64,000 bases of DNA from Arthrobacter pascens (lineage in GTDB: Bacteria > Actinomycetota > Actinomycetes > Actinomycetales > Micrococcaceae), in NCBI RefSeq assembly GCF_030816475.1, contig NZ_JAUSXF010000001.1:744001-808000 (forward strand). The letters are read 5' to 3'. The stretch's first letter is position 1; every line of letters begins with the position of its first letter. Under the pieces are notes generated by a model. That model was not told where the DNA came from and made no database searches. It worked only from the letters and a program-made list of their open reading frames with translations. Position numbers and translations under genes: made by a program. Shown here in pieces: positions 51,091 through 60,150 of the stretch.

Positions 51091-51343
51091 AAACAGGTAC
51101 CGCTGATAGCCGTACGTAGGCAAAACCCGGAAAAGTTGAGTACCCCGTACTCATGACCGGCCGCGCCTCCGCTCATATCATGAACCGAATGAGGGGATGA
51201 CGCCGTCGTGCAGCGCTCTTGCCCGAGGTCTCCTGCCGCACCATGCATGGGAGGACAACTTTGCCAGCAGCCGTCCGGAACTGGCCCGCTTGGTGGACCG
51301 CCGCGGTAAAATGCACTAACTCCTTTTTGGACGGAGTGACACA

Positions 51344-52405
51344 TTGGAGACAATCAAGCGGCTAGCGCGGATTCGCGTCCTCGTTCTGACAATTGCTTTG
51401 TCCGCTCTCGTGTGCGGCACGCTCATCGTTGCTTCATATTCAGCCCCGGCCCCAGGCGCTGAAACGGAGGGCAGGGACACGGTCAGCCCTGCGCCAGGCT
51501 CTGAACAGCCAACTACGGCCACTCCGTCTCCAGCAACCGAGACGCCGTCTCCAACGACTGAAGCTCCTGCTCCAACGTCCGAGGCTCCTTCTCCGGCCTC
51601 CCAGGCTCCTTCTCCAGCATCCGAAGCTCCTTCTCCAGCGGCCCAGGTTCCGTCTCCACTCTCCCAGGCCATACCGATCGGCAACCTGCCTGGTTGGAGA
51701 CAGGTCTTCGCAGAGGACTTCACGGCGGGAAATGTGGCCATTGGCGGCTTTCCAGGCCCCGCCTACAGCGCGAGATGGAGTCAGAACTACGCTGATGGCA
51801 CACCGGATACAGCTGCTCAACAGCAAAAAAAGGGCGAGAGAACGTCCGGCTATTACCCCTCGAAGGTCTTGAGTATCCATGACGGCGTTTTGGACATGTA
51901 TCTGCACTCGGAAAACGGCATCGCAATGACTGCAGCACCGAGTCCCATAGTTGGGGGAGCCACTCAGTCGCCCTACAACAGCCAAACGTACGGGCGCTAC
52001 TCTGTGCGCTTTAAGGCCGACCCTTTGGCGGGATACAAATTGGCGTGGCTGCTTTGGCCTGACAGCAAGCAGTGGCCGCAGGACGGGGAGATCGATTATC
52101 CGGAAGGGGACCTGTCAAAGGTCATCTACGCCGCCGTGCATGGCGTGGTGGGGGGAATACACGAGGATGATGTCCTTCGCCCCAATGTCCCATACGGGGA
52201 CTGGCACATAGCCACCACTGAGTGGAGTCCCGGGGGCATCGAGTTCTTCCTCGATGGAAAATCGATCGGTGTTTCTACTAAGTTCATACCGACCAAGCCA
52301 ATGCACTACATCATGCAGACCGAGTCCTGCTCGCCGTCCTGTCCGCTGCCCGGAACCAGTGGCCACGTTTACGTTGATTGGCTCGCTATATGGACCAGGG
52401 AATAG
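51344..52405 (+). CDS. Secreted or anchored GH16-like glycosidase
   Basis: 353 residues from a TTG with CGGAG upstream. An N-terminal helix (VLVLTIALSALVCGTLIVAS) is followed by about 60 residues of tandem Pro/Ser/Ala/Glu units (APSPASEAPSPA), a flexible wall-spanning linker. The catalytic jelly roll has WPQDGEIDYPEGD, the ExDxxE active site of GH16 (nucleophile and acid/base Glu), and ends HVYVDWLAIWTRE. GH16 enzymes cut beta-glucans, laminarin and bacterial exopolysaccharides; substrate here unknown. Confidence 0.85.
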   Translation: METIKRLARIRVLVLTIALSALVCGTLIVASYSAPAPGAETEGRDTVSPAPGSEQPTTATPSPATETPSPTTEAPAPTSEAPSPASQAPSPASEAPSPAAQVPSPLSQAIPIGNLPGWRQVFAEDFTAGNVAIGGFPGPAYSARWSQNYADGTPDTAAQQQKKGERTSGYYPSKVLSIHDGVLDMYLHSENGIAMTAAPSPIVGGATQSPYNSQTYGRYSVRFKADPLAGYKLAWLLWPDSKQWPQDGEIDYPEGDLSKVIYAAVHGVVGGIHEDDVLRPNVPYGDWHIATTEWSPGGIEFFLDGKSIGVSTKFIPTKPMHYIMQTESCSPSCPLPGTSGHVYVDWLAIWTRE

Positions 52406-52655
52406 CTGCGGACCATCCCTGAGCCTGTCCCCGTCGACCTGTGAAAAGTGTAGACGCCCTCCATCAAGGTCAGGCCAACCATGTCCCCGGCCACAGTCGC
52501 CGTCAGAGGCGCCGCCCAGCACATCGTTGTAGGCGATGGTCACATCATCCTGTGCCTGCCCGGCAGCGGCGAACGCCGGCAACTCTAACCGGGGCGCAAG
52601 CAGAAATAGTATGCTTGCTTATTATTTTCCAGGGTGGAGAGCCAGGAGGCACCAT

Positions 52656-54053
52656 TTGAGCACCGAAGAAGCCGTCGAACCCGAAGCGTCGACCACCGGC
52701 ACCGCAGAGGGCCAGGCGGGGCACCAAGGCAACGGAGAACCTCCGGCCCAAGTGGAGAAAGCGGCCCCATGGCGGAGGTTGCTGGGACTGCTCGGACCAG
52801 GTTTGGTGACGGGAGCGGCCGACGACGACCCGTCCGGAATCGCCACCTACGCCCAGGCCGGCGCCACGTTCTCCAACGGCATGCTCTGGACAGCACCGGC
52901 CACCCTGCCCATGATGATGGCCGTCCAGGAGATCTGCGACCGGACGGCATTGGCCACCGGGGACAGTCTGGGCGCCCTTGCCCGCCGGAAGTTCTCCCGC
53001 AAGCCCCGCGTGGTGATCGCGATCCTGATCGTCGCGCTGCTTGCAGCCAACACGCTCAATGCAGCGGCAGACCTGATGGCGATCGGGCAGGGCATGGAGC
53101 TGCTGGGTGCGGGCCCGGACCACGTCTGGAGCGCCGTCGCTGGCATCGGGATCGCCTTCGTCCTGGTGGCGGGCGGCTTCACCGTCATCGCCAAGGTCTT
53201 CAAGTGGCTGTGCCTGGCGCTGCTCACCTACGTGGCAGTTCTCTTCGTCGCGAAGGTCGACTGGGCCGACGTCGTGACCGGACTGCTGGGACTGCAGTTC
53301 CGGTTCAGCCCGGACTACCTGGGCCTGATCGTGGCGGTCCTCGGCACCACCATCTCCCCCTACCTGTTCTTCTGGCAGAGCGCACACCGGGTGGAGGAGC
53401 TCCGGTCCGAAGACCGCGGCGGGGACGACGCCATCGGACTGAGGCAGCGGGACCAGGCCGCCGCGGCCCGGAAGCTGCGCAACGCACGCGCCGACGTGTT
53501 CATCGGCATGTTCTTCTCCGTGATGGTCATGTTCGCCATCATGGCCGCAACGGCAGCGACCCTGGGAAAGGACGGCACGGACGTCAAGTCAGCGTCCGAT
53601 GCAGCCAAGGCCTTGGAGCCCATTGTCGGCCCTGCAGCGAAGTACCTGTTCGCGGCCGGCTTCATCGGCTCTGGCATCCTGGCCGTCCCCGTTCTCGTCG
53701 CCTCAGGTTCCGCAGGGCTCGCCGGGCTCCTCGGCAAAAACTGGGGCTTTGACCGGCGGCCCGGCAACGCCCGCACGTTCTACATACTGCTGGGTATTGG
53801 CACTCTCGGGGGAGTGCTGATCAGCTTCTTCTCCTCGGACCCGATCGGGCTGCTGATCTTCAGTGCCATCATCAACGGCGTCGCGGCGGCACCCTTCCTG
53901 ATCGTGACCATGCTGATCTCAAGGGACAAGGAGATCATGGGCGAATACCGCAACGGCAGGCTCGCGGCCACCCTGGGCTGGTCCACCACGGCAATTATGG
54001 TGGTGGCCGGAGGCATCGGCATTTACACCACCATCACAGGCGCCGGCAGCTGA
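52656..54053 (+). CDS. NRAMP-related divalent metal transporter
   Basis: 465 residues from a TTG with AGGAGG seven bases upstream. About eleven membrane helices. The first-helix metal motif reads ADDDPSGIATYAQAGA instead of the DPGN of true NRAMP, and the sixth-helix region is TTISPYLFFWQSAHRVEEL instead of MxHN. These changes mark the NRAMP-related branch; some members (NRMT) import Mg2+ and do not bind transition metals with a Met. Transport of Mg2+ or Mn2+ is inferred. Confidence 0.85.
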   Translation: MSTEEAVEPEASTTGTAEGQAGHQGNGEPPAQVEKAAPWRRLLGLLGPGLVTGAADDDPSGIATYAQAGATFSNGMLWTAPATLPMMMAVQEICDRTALATGDSLGALARRKFSRKPRVVIAILIVALLAANTLNAAADLMAIGQGMELLGAGPDHVWSAVAGIGIAFVLVAGGFTVIAKVFKWLCLALLTYVAVLFVAKVDWADVVTGLLGLQFRFSPDYLGLIVAVLGTTISPYLFFWQSAHRVEELRSEDRGGDDAIGLRQRDQAAAARKLRNARADVFIGMFFSVMVMFAIMAATAATLGKDGTDVKSASDAAKALEPIVGPAAKYLFAAGFIGSGILAVPVLVASGSAGLAGLLGKNWGFDRRPGNARTFYILLGIGTLGGVLISFFSSDPIGLLIFSAIINGVAAAPFLIVTMLISRDKEIMGEYRNGRLAATLGWSTTAIMVVAGGIGIYTTITGAGS

Positions 54054-54408
54054 ACTGGCAGTGGTTCAATGCCGGCCGCTTGATTTAGTGCCGACCCCTT
54101 TACAGGCCGGGGCCCGGGTTATTAAAGTCAGTTCTTGTCATAGTCCGGATGGGCGCCGGGGGGCGTCCGGGAAGGGGGAGTGCATCACCGCTGACCAATA
54201 TCGGAAGACAATTGACCACTACGTTGAGGGCCCCTCTTGGGAGGGGCCTTCCCCATGTGATCCTGCACCCACATTCGCTAGACACCTCTTACACATCGCC
54301 TGCAAACGGCCTGTTTGGGCCGCTTGTTTGGATGGGGCAGCGGCCGTAAGATCAGTCATCCGCCGCAGGCAATCCGCATCGCATTCTGCATTTGGAGGGT
54401 GGAACAGC
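54054..54408. other. Gene-free interval with a hairpin
   Basis: About 355 bases after the NRAMP-related gene. It holds the stem at 54229-54250 and otherwise nothing I can name; short frames here lack ribosome sites. Confidence 0.45.
54229..54250 (+). terminator. Rho-independent-like terminator
   Basis: GGCCCCTC (54229-54236), four-base loop TTGG, GAGGGGCC (54241-54248), then TT. Likely ends a transcript from upstream, about 175 bases after the transporter stop. Confidence 0.55.
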
Positions 54409-54573
54409 ATGAGAACACTCATTTGGGTCCTTGTCACCTTGGCACTTATTGCCATCATCGTCGGCGCGGTAGTGAAGGTCCTGGCCTTCCTCCTGTGGAT
54501 CGCGCCGATCCTGGTAGCAGTAGCCATCGCGCTGTTCGTGATGAACCGGACAGGCGACCGCCGGATCCCCTGA
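54409..54573 (+). CDS. Small two-helix membrane protein
   Basis: 54 residues from the ATG at 54409, with GGAGGG 12 bases upstream. Two hydrophobic helices (LIWVLVTLALIAIIVGAVV and VLAFLLWIAPILVAVAIALFV) and a short basic tail. It resembles small hydrophobic proteins common in actinobacteria; function unknown. The longer in-frame extension upstream is not coding in character. Confidence 0.6.
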   Translation: MRTLIWVLVTLALIAIIVGAVVKVLAFLLWIAPILVAVAIALFVMNRTGDRRIP

Positions 54574-54651
54574 CGGCGCGGCTTCGCAGGAAACGCGCAG
54601 GATCTCCACAAAAAAAGCCCTCTGCGTCCGCCGGTCTGCAATGCTGTATCG

Positions 54652-55893
54652 ATGCGGACGACAGGCGGCAGCGTTTTGACGGTGAATGAACGGGTGCGGG
54701 ACGCCGTGCTGGCAGGGGTAGGACTTCCCGTCCCTGCCGGCCCGGGTGCACTGGTTGCACTTCCCATGGGGTCCGAGCGTTTGCAAAATCTGGTGGAGCT
54801 AGCCCGGACAGTCTGCGAGCAGCCCGTGACAGCGATCAACATCATCACCGAGGACCTGCAGTACCAGGTGGCTTCAGCCGGTATGGAACCGTATATGTGC
54901 TCCCGGGAAGACTCGATGTGTGCCGTGAATTTCCTCAGCGGCAGGCCCACGGTTCTCGAAGACGCCTCGCTGGATCCCCGGTACAGCAACAACCCCTTCG
55001 TTGACGGGCGCCGTGGCAGCATCAGGTTTTACGCCTCAGTGCCGCTGGTTACCGACGACGGCTTTGTCCTGGGCACGCTCTGTGCCGGTGCCCGCGAAAC
55101 CGGGCAGCTCAGCGATCCCCAGCTACGCGGCCTGCAAATCCTTGCCGCCCAGATCGTCGACGTACTGGAACTCGAACACCGCGCACGGGAACTTGCCGAC
55201 GCCCTGGGCGAGGCGCAGCGGAGCAACGGGCTGCTGGCCGAGTTTGCAGGCCGCATCAGCCATGACCTCCGCAACCCGCTGACCTCAATCCTGGGCTACG
55301 CCGAGCTGGGCGAACTGGGGGCCGAGGACGGCCACAGCGTCGACGCCGTCGAATACTTCCGGATCGTCGGCAACACCGGACGCCGCATGCTCTCCATGGT
55401 GGAGGACGTTCTTGCCTTCTCCACCACCGGTGGTGACCTGCGCCCAGCCCGGCTCTCCCTGTCCTCTATGGTGACCGACGTCGTCAGTGACCTGGGCGCG
55501 GCCGTGGAGGAGTCCGGGGCCGTTATCGAATGTGCCGAGCTGAAGTTCCTCGCCGACCCCGTGCAGATGCGGGTCCTGCTGCAGAACCTCATCCACAACG
55601 CCATCGCGTACCGCCGCCCGGGCATCCCGCCGGTCATCCGCATCGCCGCGCAACGCGGCGACGGGGGAGCGGTCCTGCGGGTAACGGACAACGGCAAAGG
55701 CATCGCCGCTGCGGACCGCGAACGGGTCCTGGACCCCCTGGTCCGCCTGCACCGCGCGGGTGACCCGCCAGGATCCGGACTGGGCCTGGCTACCTGCGCC
55801 CGGATAGCCGCCGCCTTCGGTGGCCGGCTGGAGATCGGCTCCGTGCCAGGCGCCGGAACCATGGTGACCGTGCACCTCGGCCCTGAGAGCTGA
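54652..55893 (+). CDS. GAF-domain sensor histidine kinase
   Basis: 413 residues, soluble. The GAF domain (residues about 40-180) has EQPVTAINIITEDLQYQVAS and SIRFYASVPLVTDDGFVLGTLC. The phospho-acceptor His is in AGRISHDLRNPLTSILGYAEL, and the ATPase domain has LIHNAIAYRRPG (N box), VTDNGKGIA (G1) and GSGLGLATCARIAAAFGG (G2). It should sense an internal signal and phosphorylate a response regulator, which is not encoded nearby (orphan kinase). The start could also be a GTG a few codons in. Confidence 0.9.
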   Translation: MRTTGGSVLTVNERVRDAVLAGVGLPVPAGPGALVALPMGSERLQNLVELARTVCEQPVTAINIITEDLQYQVASAGMEPYMCSREDSMCAVNFLSGRPTVLEDASLDPRYSNNPFVDGRRGSIRFYASVPLVTDDGFVLGTLCAGARETGQLSDPQLRGLQILAAQIVDVLELEHRARELADALGEAQRSNGLLAEFAGRISHDLRNPLTSILGYAELGELGAEDGHSVDAVEYFRIVGNTGRRMLSMVEDVLAFSTTGGDLRPARLSLSSMVTDVVSDLGAAVEESGAVIECAELKFLADPVQMRVLLQNLIHNAIAYRRPGIPPVIRIAAQRGDGGAVLRVTDNGKGIAAADRERVLDPLVRLHRAGDPPGSGLGLATCARIAAAFGGRLEIGSVPGAGTMVTVHLGPES

Positions 55894-56116
55894 AGCCTGC
55901 CAGGTAAGACCTCACAGCAAGACCAGTCAGCCAAGGTCCTGACCGCTGGAGCTGACTGCTCTCCTGACCGCCAAGGGCGTCAGCCCCGCCGGCCTTCCCC
56001 AGCTCTCCATAGACCCGACGTCGGCCGGTCAGTGAGCCGCCGTCGTCGGCCGTTTGCTTCCTGCAGGGCGGGGCCGTCAACGCTTCCGGACACCAGGAAA
56101 TCTCCCGCGCGGCATG

Positions 56117-56147
56117 CAAACTGTTTGCTTCCTATGCAAACTGTTTG
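56117..56147. promoter_or_regulatory. Two 11-bp dyads, 20 bp apart, upstream of GH32
   Basis: CAAACTGTTTG occurs at 56117-56127 and 56137-56147; each is a perfect dyad around a central T. The 20-bp spacing puts both on one face of the helix, directly before the inferred -35 box, so they suit a dimeric regulator of the fructanase gene. Confidence 0.6.
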
Positions 56148-56153
56148 GATCCG

Positions 56154-56181
56154 TTGACTTGTCTGATGGACAAACCATAAG
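56154..56181 (+). promoter_or_regulatory. Inferred promoter of the modular GH32 gene
   Basis: TTGACT (56154-56159) and CATAAG (56176-56181) with 16 bp between. Transcription would start near 56188, which leaves a leader of about 115-130 bases before the likely start codon. Confidence 0.45.
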
Positions 56182-56319
56182 TTCCGTATGACAACGTTGT
56201 CTACGCTGTGGTGGATCCGGCGCATAACGCGCAGGAACTGGGGTGATGGGGCCCTGCAAAACCCTCCGAACGACAACCGGCATTACCTGCCTGTCACTGC
56301 CGACATGAAAGGTGAATAC

Positions 56320-58938
56320 GTGCGCCGCACAGATTCCGGTTCCATACCAAGCTCGAAAAGACGCTTAAACGCCACGATCCTCGCGGCGGTGGTCGCCTCG
56401 GGGTGCGGCCTTCCGCTGTCCGCTCCGGCTTTGGCCGCGGACACCTCCGGCGGGGCATCAACCGCCCCCGGAACGGCCGGGACGTCCTCGCCCTACTCCG
56501 AGACATACCGTCCCCAGTTCCACTTCACGCCCGCCAAGAACTGGATGAACGACCCGAACGGCCTGGTGTACTACCAGGGCGAGTACCACATGTTCTTCCA
56601 GTACAACCCCTCCGGCGATACCTGGGGCAACATGTCCTGGGGCCATGCCGTCAGCACCGACCTGGTGCACTGGACGGAGCTTCCGCTGGCGATACCGCAG
56701 GATGACAAGGACATGATCTTCTCCGGCAGCGCGGTCATTGACAAGGACAACACCACAGGCTTCGGCCGGCCGGGCAACCCTGCCATGGTGGCCATCTACA
56801 CCGCGGCCGACAAAGCAACCGGAAAGCAGTCCCAGGCACTTGCATACAGCACGGACAAGGGACGGACGTTCACCAAATACGCCGGGAACCCCGTGCTGGA
56901 TATCGGCTCAAACAATTTCAGGGACCCGAAAGTCTTCTGGTACGAGGCCGGACATGAGTGGCTGATGTCTGCAGCGTTGTCGGACCAGCACAAGGTGGCT
57001 TTCTACAGCTCTCCCGACCTGAAAACCTGGACCCACCTCAGTGATTTCGGACCTGCCGGTGCCACCGGCGGCGCCTGGGAATGCCCCGATCTGTTCCCCT
57101 TGCCGGACCCGGCCAACCCCGGCAAACAGAAGTGGGTACTGATGGTCAACATCAGCCCCGGCGGGATCGCCGGAGGCTCAGGCGTCCAGTACTTCACCGG
57201 AAACTTCGACGGCACCACCTTCACCTCTGATGACAAGCCCTACATCCCGCCGGCCGGGGCCTCCGTGGGGAGCTTCGATGACGGAAGCTTCGATGGCTGG
57301 CAGGCCACCGGGGCTGCCTTCGGCACCGCGCCCGCCACGGGAAACCTGCCGGGTCAGGGCGGAGTCAGCGGCTGGGTGGGAACCGGCTTAGCCAACAGTT
57401 TCAACGGCGGGGACGCTTCCACCGGAACACTGACGTCCCCCGATTTCGCGATCAACCGCAGCCATCTCAACTTCCTCGCGGGTGGCGGCAACCATCCGTA
57501 CGTCCCCGGCTCGGTCACGGGCAACACCCTTCCGGCCGGCACCACGTTCGCGGACTTCGAGGGTGCCACATACGGCACTGGCTGGCAGGCAACCGGCGAC
57601 TTCACCGGGACCGGTCCCGCCGCGGGGACGCTGGCGAACCAGCAGCAGGTCAGCGGCTATCAGGGCAGCCAACTGATCAACACATACATCAACGGCGACA
57701 TCAGCACCGGGACCATCTCCTCACCGTCTTTCACGGTTTCCAGCAAGTACATCAACCTGCTCGTGGGCGGAGGCGACCATCCCTGGGGGGCCGCAAATCC
57801 TACTTCAGTGAATCTTGTGGTTGACGGCAAGGTCGTTCAGACAGCCACCGGCCAGAACAGCGAATCCCTGAACACCGTTGCATGGGACGTGAGCGCCTAT
57901 CAGGGCAAAACGGCGTCCATCCAGGTTGTGGACCAGAATTCGAGCGGCTGGGGACACATCCTGGCGGACCAGGTCACGTTTGCCGACCAGCCCGTCGCGC
58001 TCCGGGCGACCGACACCTCCGTGAAGCTCGTCGTCGACGGACAGGTGGTGCGCAGCGCCACAGGCCATGACAGCGAAACCCTGGACTGGAACAGCTGGGA
58101 CCTCAGCGACATCCAAGGAAAAACCGGACACGTCGAAATCACCGACAACAACACCGGCGGCTGGGGGCACGTCACGGCCGACCAGTTCAATCTCTCCGAC
58201 ACAGCTGCCCAGTCCTCAGTCCAGCGCGCCCACTGGGCCGACTACGGCAAGGACAACTACGCCGGCGTCACCTTCAACGACGCGCCCGGCGGCAAGCGGA
58301 TCATGATCGGCTGGATGAACAACTGGGACTACTCAGGCTCCATTCCCACCTCACCATGGCGCAGCGCCATGACGGTACCGCGGGAGCTGTCCCTCCAGAC
58401 CGTCGACGGCGCACCGCGCCTGGCGCAGACGTCGGTTAACCAGCTCAGCCAGCTCACCACAGGGCCCTCCCTGCACAAGGAGAAAATGCCCGTCCCCGCC
58501 GGAAGCACCGTCCTGCCGGCCACCGGGAAGGCCATGGACATCACGGCCTCCTTCGCTGCCGGCACTGCCAGCTCCTACGGGCTGAAAGTCCGCACCGGCT
58601 CCGGCCAGGAAACGCTCATCGGCTATGAGAACAAAGCCGGACAGGTGTACATCGACCGAACCAAGTCCGGCGCGGCGGGATTCAGCTCCAGCTTCCCGGG
58701 AGTCCAAACGGCGGCGTTGAAAGCAACCGGGGGAGCGGTCACCCTGCACATCCTTGTCGACTGGTCCTCGGTGGAAGTCTTCACCGACGATGGAAAGATC
58801 GTCCTGACCGACCAGATCTTCCCGGACCCGTCCAGCCAGGGCATTGAGGCCTACTCCAATGGAGGAAACGCTGTCCTCACCTCTTTGGACGTCAAGCAGA
58901 TGCAGTCCGCCTGGCCGTCCGGTAGTCCCAAGCAATAG
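56320..58938 (+). CDS. Second secreted modular GH32 fructanase
   Basis: About 872 residues from GTG 56320, which has AAAGGTG five bases before it; ATG 56305 and 56188 are in-frame alternatives. Signal peptide RRLNATILAAVVASGCGLPLSAPALA. GH32 motifs: WMNDPNG, NFRDPKVFW, WECPDLFPL and MIGWMNNWDYSG. As in the 16-kb paralogue, two to three binding-like modules with GGGxHP and DxxxGxWGHxxxDQ repeats (about 370 residues) interrupt the propeller after ECPDLF. The neighbouring levansucrase suggests levan as substrate. Confidence 0.92.
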   Translation: MRRTDSGSIPSSKRRLNATILAAVVASGCGLPLSAPALAADTSGGASTAPGTAGTSSPYSETYRPQFHFTPAKNWMNDPNGLVYYQGEYHMFFQYNPSGDTWGNMSWGHAVSTDLVHWTELPLAIPQDDKDMIFSGSAVIDKDNTTGFGRPGNPAMVAIYTAADKATGKQSQALAYSTDKGRTFTKYAGNPVLDIGSNNFRDPKVFWYEAGHEWLMSAALSDQHKVAFYSSPDLKTWTHLSDFGPAGATGGAWECPDLFPLPDPANPGKQKWVLMVNISPGGIAGGSGVQYFTGNFDGTTFTSDDKPYIPPAGASVGSFDDGSFDGWQATGAAFGTAPATGNLPGQGGVSGWVGTGLANSFNGGDASTGTLTSPDFAINRSHLNFLAGGGNHPYVPGSVTGNTLPAGTTFADFEGATYGTGWQATGDFTGTGPAAGTLANQQQVSGYQGSQLINTYINGDISTGTISSPSFTVSSKYINLLVGGGDHPWGAANPTSVNLVVDGKVVQTATGQNSESLNTVAWDVSAYQGKTASIQVVDQNSSGWGHILADQVTFADQPVALRATDTSVKLVVDGQVVRSATGHDSETLDWNSWDLSDIQGKTGHVEITDNNTGGWGHVTADQFNLSDTAAQSSVQRAHWADYGKDNYAGVTFNDAPGGKRIMIGWMNNWDYSGSIPTSPWRSAMTVPRELSLQTVDGAPRLAQTSVNQLSQLTTGPSLHKEKMPVPAGSTVLPATGKAMDITASFAAGTASSYGLKVRTGSGQETLIGYENKAGQVYIDRTKSGAAGFSSSFPGVQTAALKATGGAVTLHILVDWSSVEVFTDDGKIVLTDQIFPDPSSQGIEAYSNGGNAVLTSLDVKQMQSAWPSGSPKQ

Positions 58939-58962
58939 GGGCTGATCCACCGGTCAAACAGC

Positions 58963-58992
58963 GGCGCCCGCAACTTCACTGTTGCGGGCGCC
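58963..58992 (+). terminator. Terminator after GH32
   Basis: GGCGCCCGCAAC (58963-58974) and GTTGCGGGCGCC (58981-58992) form a perfect 12-bp stem over a six-base loop, 24 bases after the GH32 stop. Confidence 0.8.
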
Positions 58993-59004
58993 GTTGCCGT
59001 TACT

Positions 59005-59185
59005 TTATGGCGCGCTGCCGCCGGTTTCGTGAAGGGCCGTTCCGACGGCGGCATCAGGCTCCTGCCCTTGGCTGGCGCCTTGGCTGGCCGCCCAGCTGGC
59101 GAGGAGCCGGAGGCGTTCCTCGGAGGGTGAGCCCGGCTCTGCCGTGTAGACCAGGAGAGACACGTCAGGCTCCCTCGGGAGACTT
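59005..59185 (-). pseudogene. C-terminal remnant of a MmyB-like XRE regulator
   Basis: On the minus strand the frame ending at TAA (59005-59007) reads LPREPDVSLLVYTAEPGSPS and then EERLRLLASWAASQ. The VYTAEPGSPS-LRLLASW pattern is the end of the ligand-binding domain of MmyB-type helix-turn-helix regulators. No DNA-binding domain is found upstream, so only the tail is left. Confidence 0.6.
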
Positions 59186-59269
59186 CCGCACGGGGAACAC
59201 TGTCATTCAATCAACATCGAACCGGTCCGATCACGTTCAAAGTGGCAAATACCGCGATCCTTCTGCCTC

Positions 59270-59659
59270 CTACTGCCCTGTGTAAATGACCGTGCCGCCC
59301 AGCTTCTTCTGAATGAGTTTCGGATCAACGGTTACTACAGTCCAGTTCTTGCCGACATTGATTGAGAGTCCGCCGATGGGCTTCCACAAATCCAGCTGTG
59401 ACTTCAAAGATGCATCATTTGCATAGACAGCCAAAGACAAGCCCTCGCCGCAGCTTCCCGAAGAAGCTGAGTATTTGGCGTCGTTGTGCAAGATCAGCTC
59501 CGGGCATAGCCAGCCAGCGAGTTCAACAGCGTCCTTCAAGTCGCCAAGAGTTTCATACCTACCGCCATCTTCTGGCGGCCTGACATCGGAAGTAGAACAT
59601 GACGCCAGGGCGAGAGCAATGCTGGCTGCGGCAGCGCCAAAACTAAGTCGGTGCTTCAT
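59270..59659 (-). CDS. Small lipoprotein
   Basis: 129 residues from the ATG at 59659 (GGGGAACAG upstream). Signal MKHRLSFGAAAASIALALASCS has a lipobox (ALASC). The mature part, about 105 residues, has two cysteines (WLCPELIL and SGSCGEGL) and an alpha-beta pattern ending KLGGTVIYTGQ. No family recognised. Codon use is less GC-biased than its neighbours, a hint of acquisition. Confidence 0.7.
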   Translation of the reverse strand: MKHRLSFGAAAASIALALASCSTSDVRPPEDGGRYETLGDLKDAVELAGWLCPELILHNDAKYSASSGSCGEGLSLAVYANDASLKSQLDLWKPIGGLSINVGKNWTVVTVDPKLIQKKLGGTVIYTGQ

Positions 59660-60150
59660 ATCTGTTCCCCAATCAGAAAGCTTTCCGTTGTTCCAGCTTA
59701 TGGCCACTGCCACCGTTCTGAGCGGACTCGATTATTTTCCTGGACATCGCCGAAAAGTGTGGTCCAAGGAGAGCCCTTTCAGAACGTTTTGTATTTGTGC
59801 AAGGCACTTTGGCATGGAGCGCTTCCTTCTATTTTTTGAAATATTTGACCCTCTCCACCTTTTTGTGCAACGCGCGTAGGGATAGTCGGAGCAAGCGCTT
59901 ACACTTCTCGTCCGCGCAGCCGATCTGGCCGTCGTAAAAAGGTTTGAAAGCCAAAGCGAAGCATGCTTAGGGTGTTCAGGGCCGCAGCACAGGAAACCCC
60001 AAGCGGCCCATGTTAGGGGCCAACAGTCCCTTCTCACCCAAAACGAAGGCGTCCCTGAGATAGCTGTTAGTTCAAGGGGTAGCCGGAGTTTTGGACCGGG
60101 CGTCCGCCCATCTTCCACGAATAGTTTCAAACTCCTCGAGAAGAGAAAAT
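59660..60150. other. Long leader/intergenic region before levansucrase
   Basis: 490 bases of lower GC between the divergent lipoprotein and levansucrase genes. It holds the palindrome at 59889-59904. No open frame with a ribosome site was found; a long 5' leader for the levansucrase mRNA is possible. Confidence 0.5.
59889..59904. promoter_or_regulatory. AAGCGCTT palindrome, LacI/GalR-type operator candidate
   Basis: The sequence GAGCAAGCGCTTACAC has the perfect core AAGCGCTT (59893-59900) with a central CG, the usual centre of LacI/GalR-type operators. It lies about 250 bases upstream of the levansucrase start. Confidence 0.45.

Noticed and set aside
52480..52587. Short frame before the NRAMP-related gene (ending GSGERRQL)
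   Set aside because: Only 35 codons, with no ribosome site or family match; it ends before the transporter ribosome site.
58851..59210. 119-codon minus-strand frame across the GH32 end and terminator
   Set aside because: It crosses a strong terminator and the end of a real gene; the only meaningful minus-strand signal there is the MmyB-like tail in another frame.
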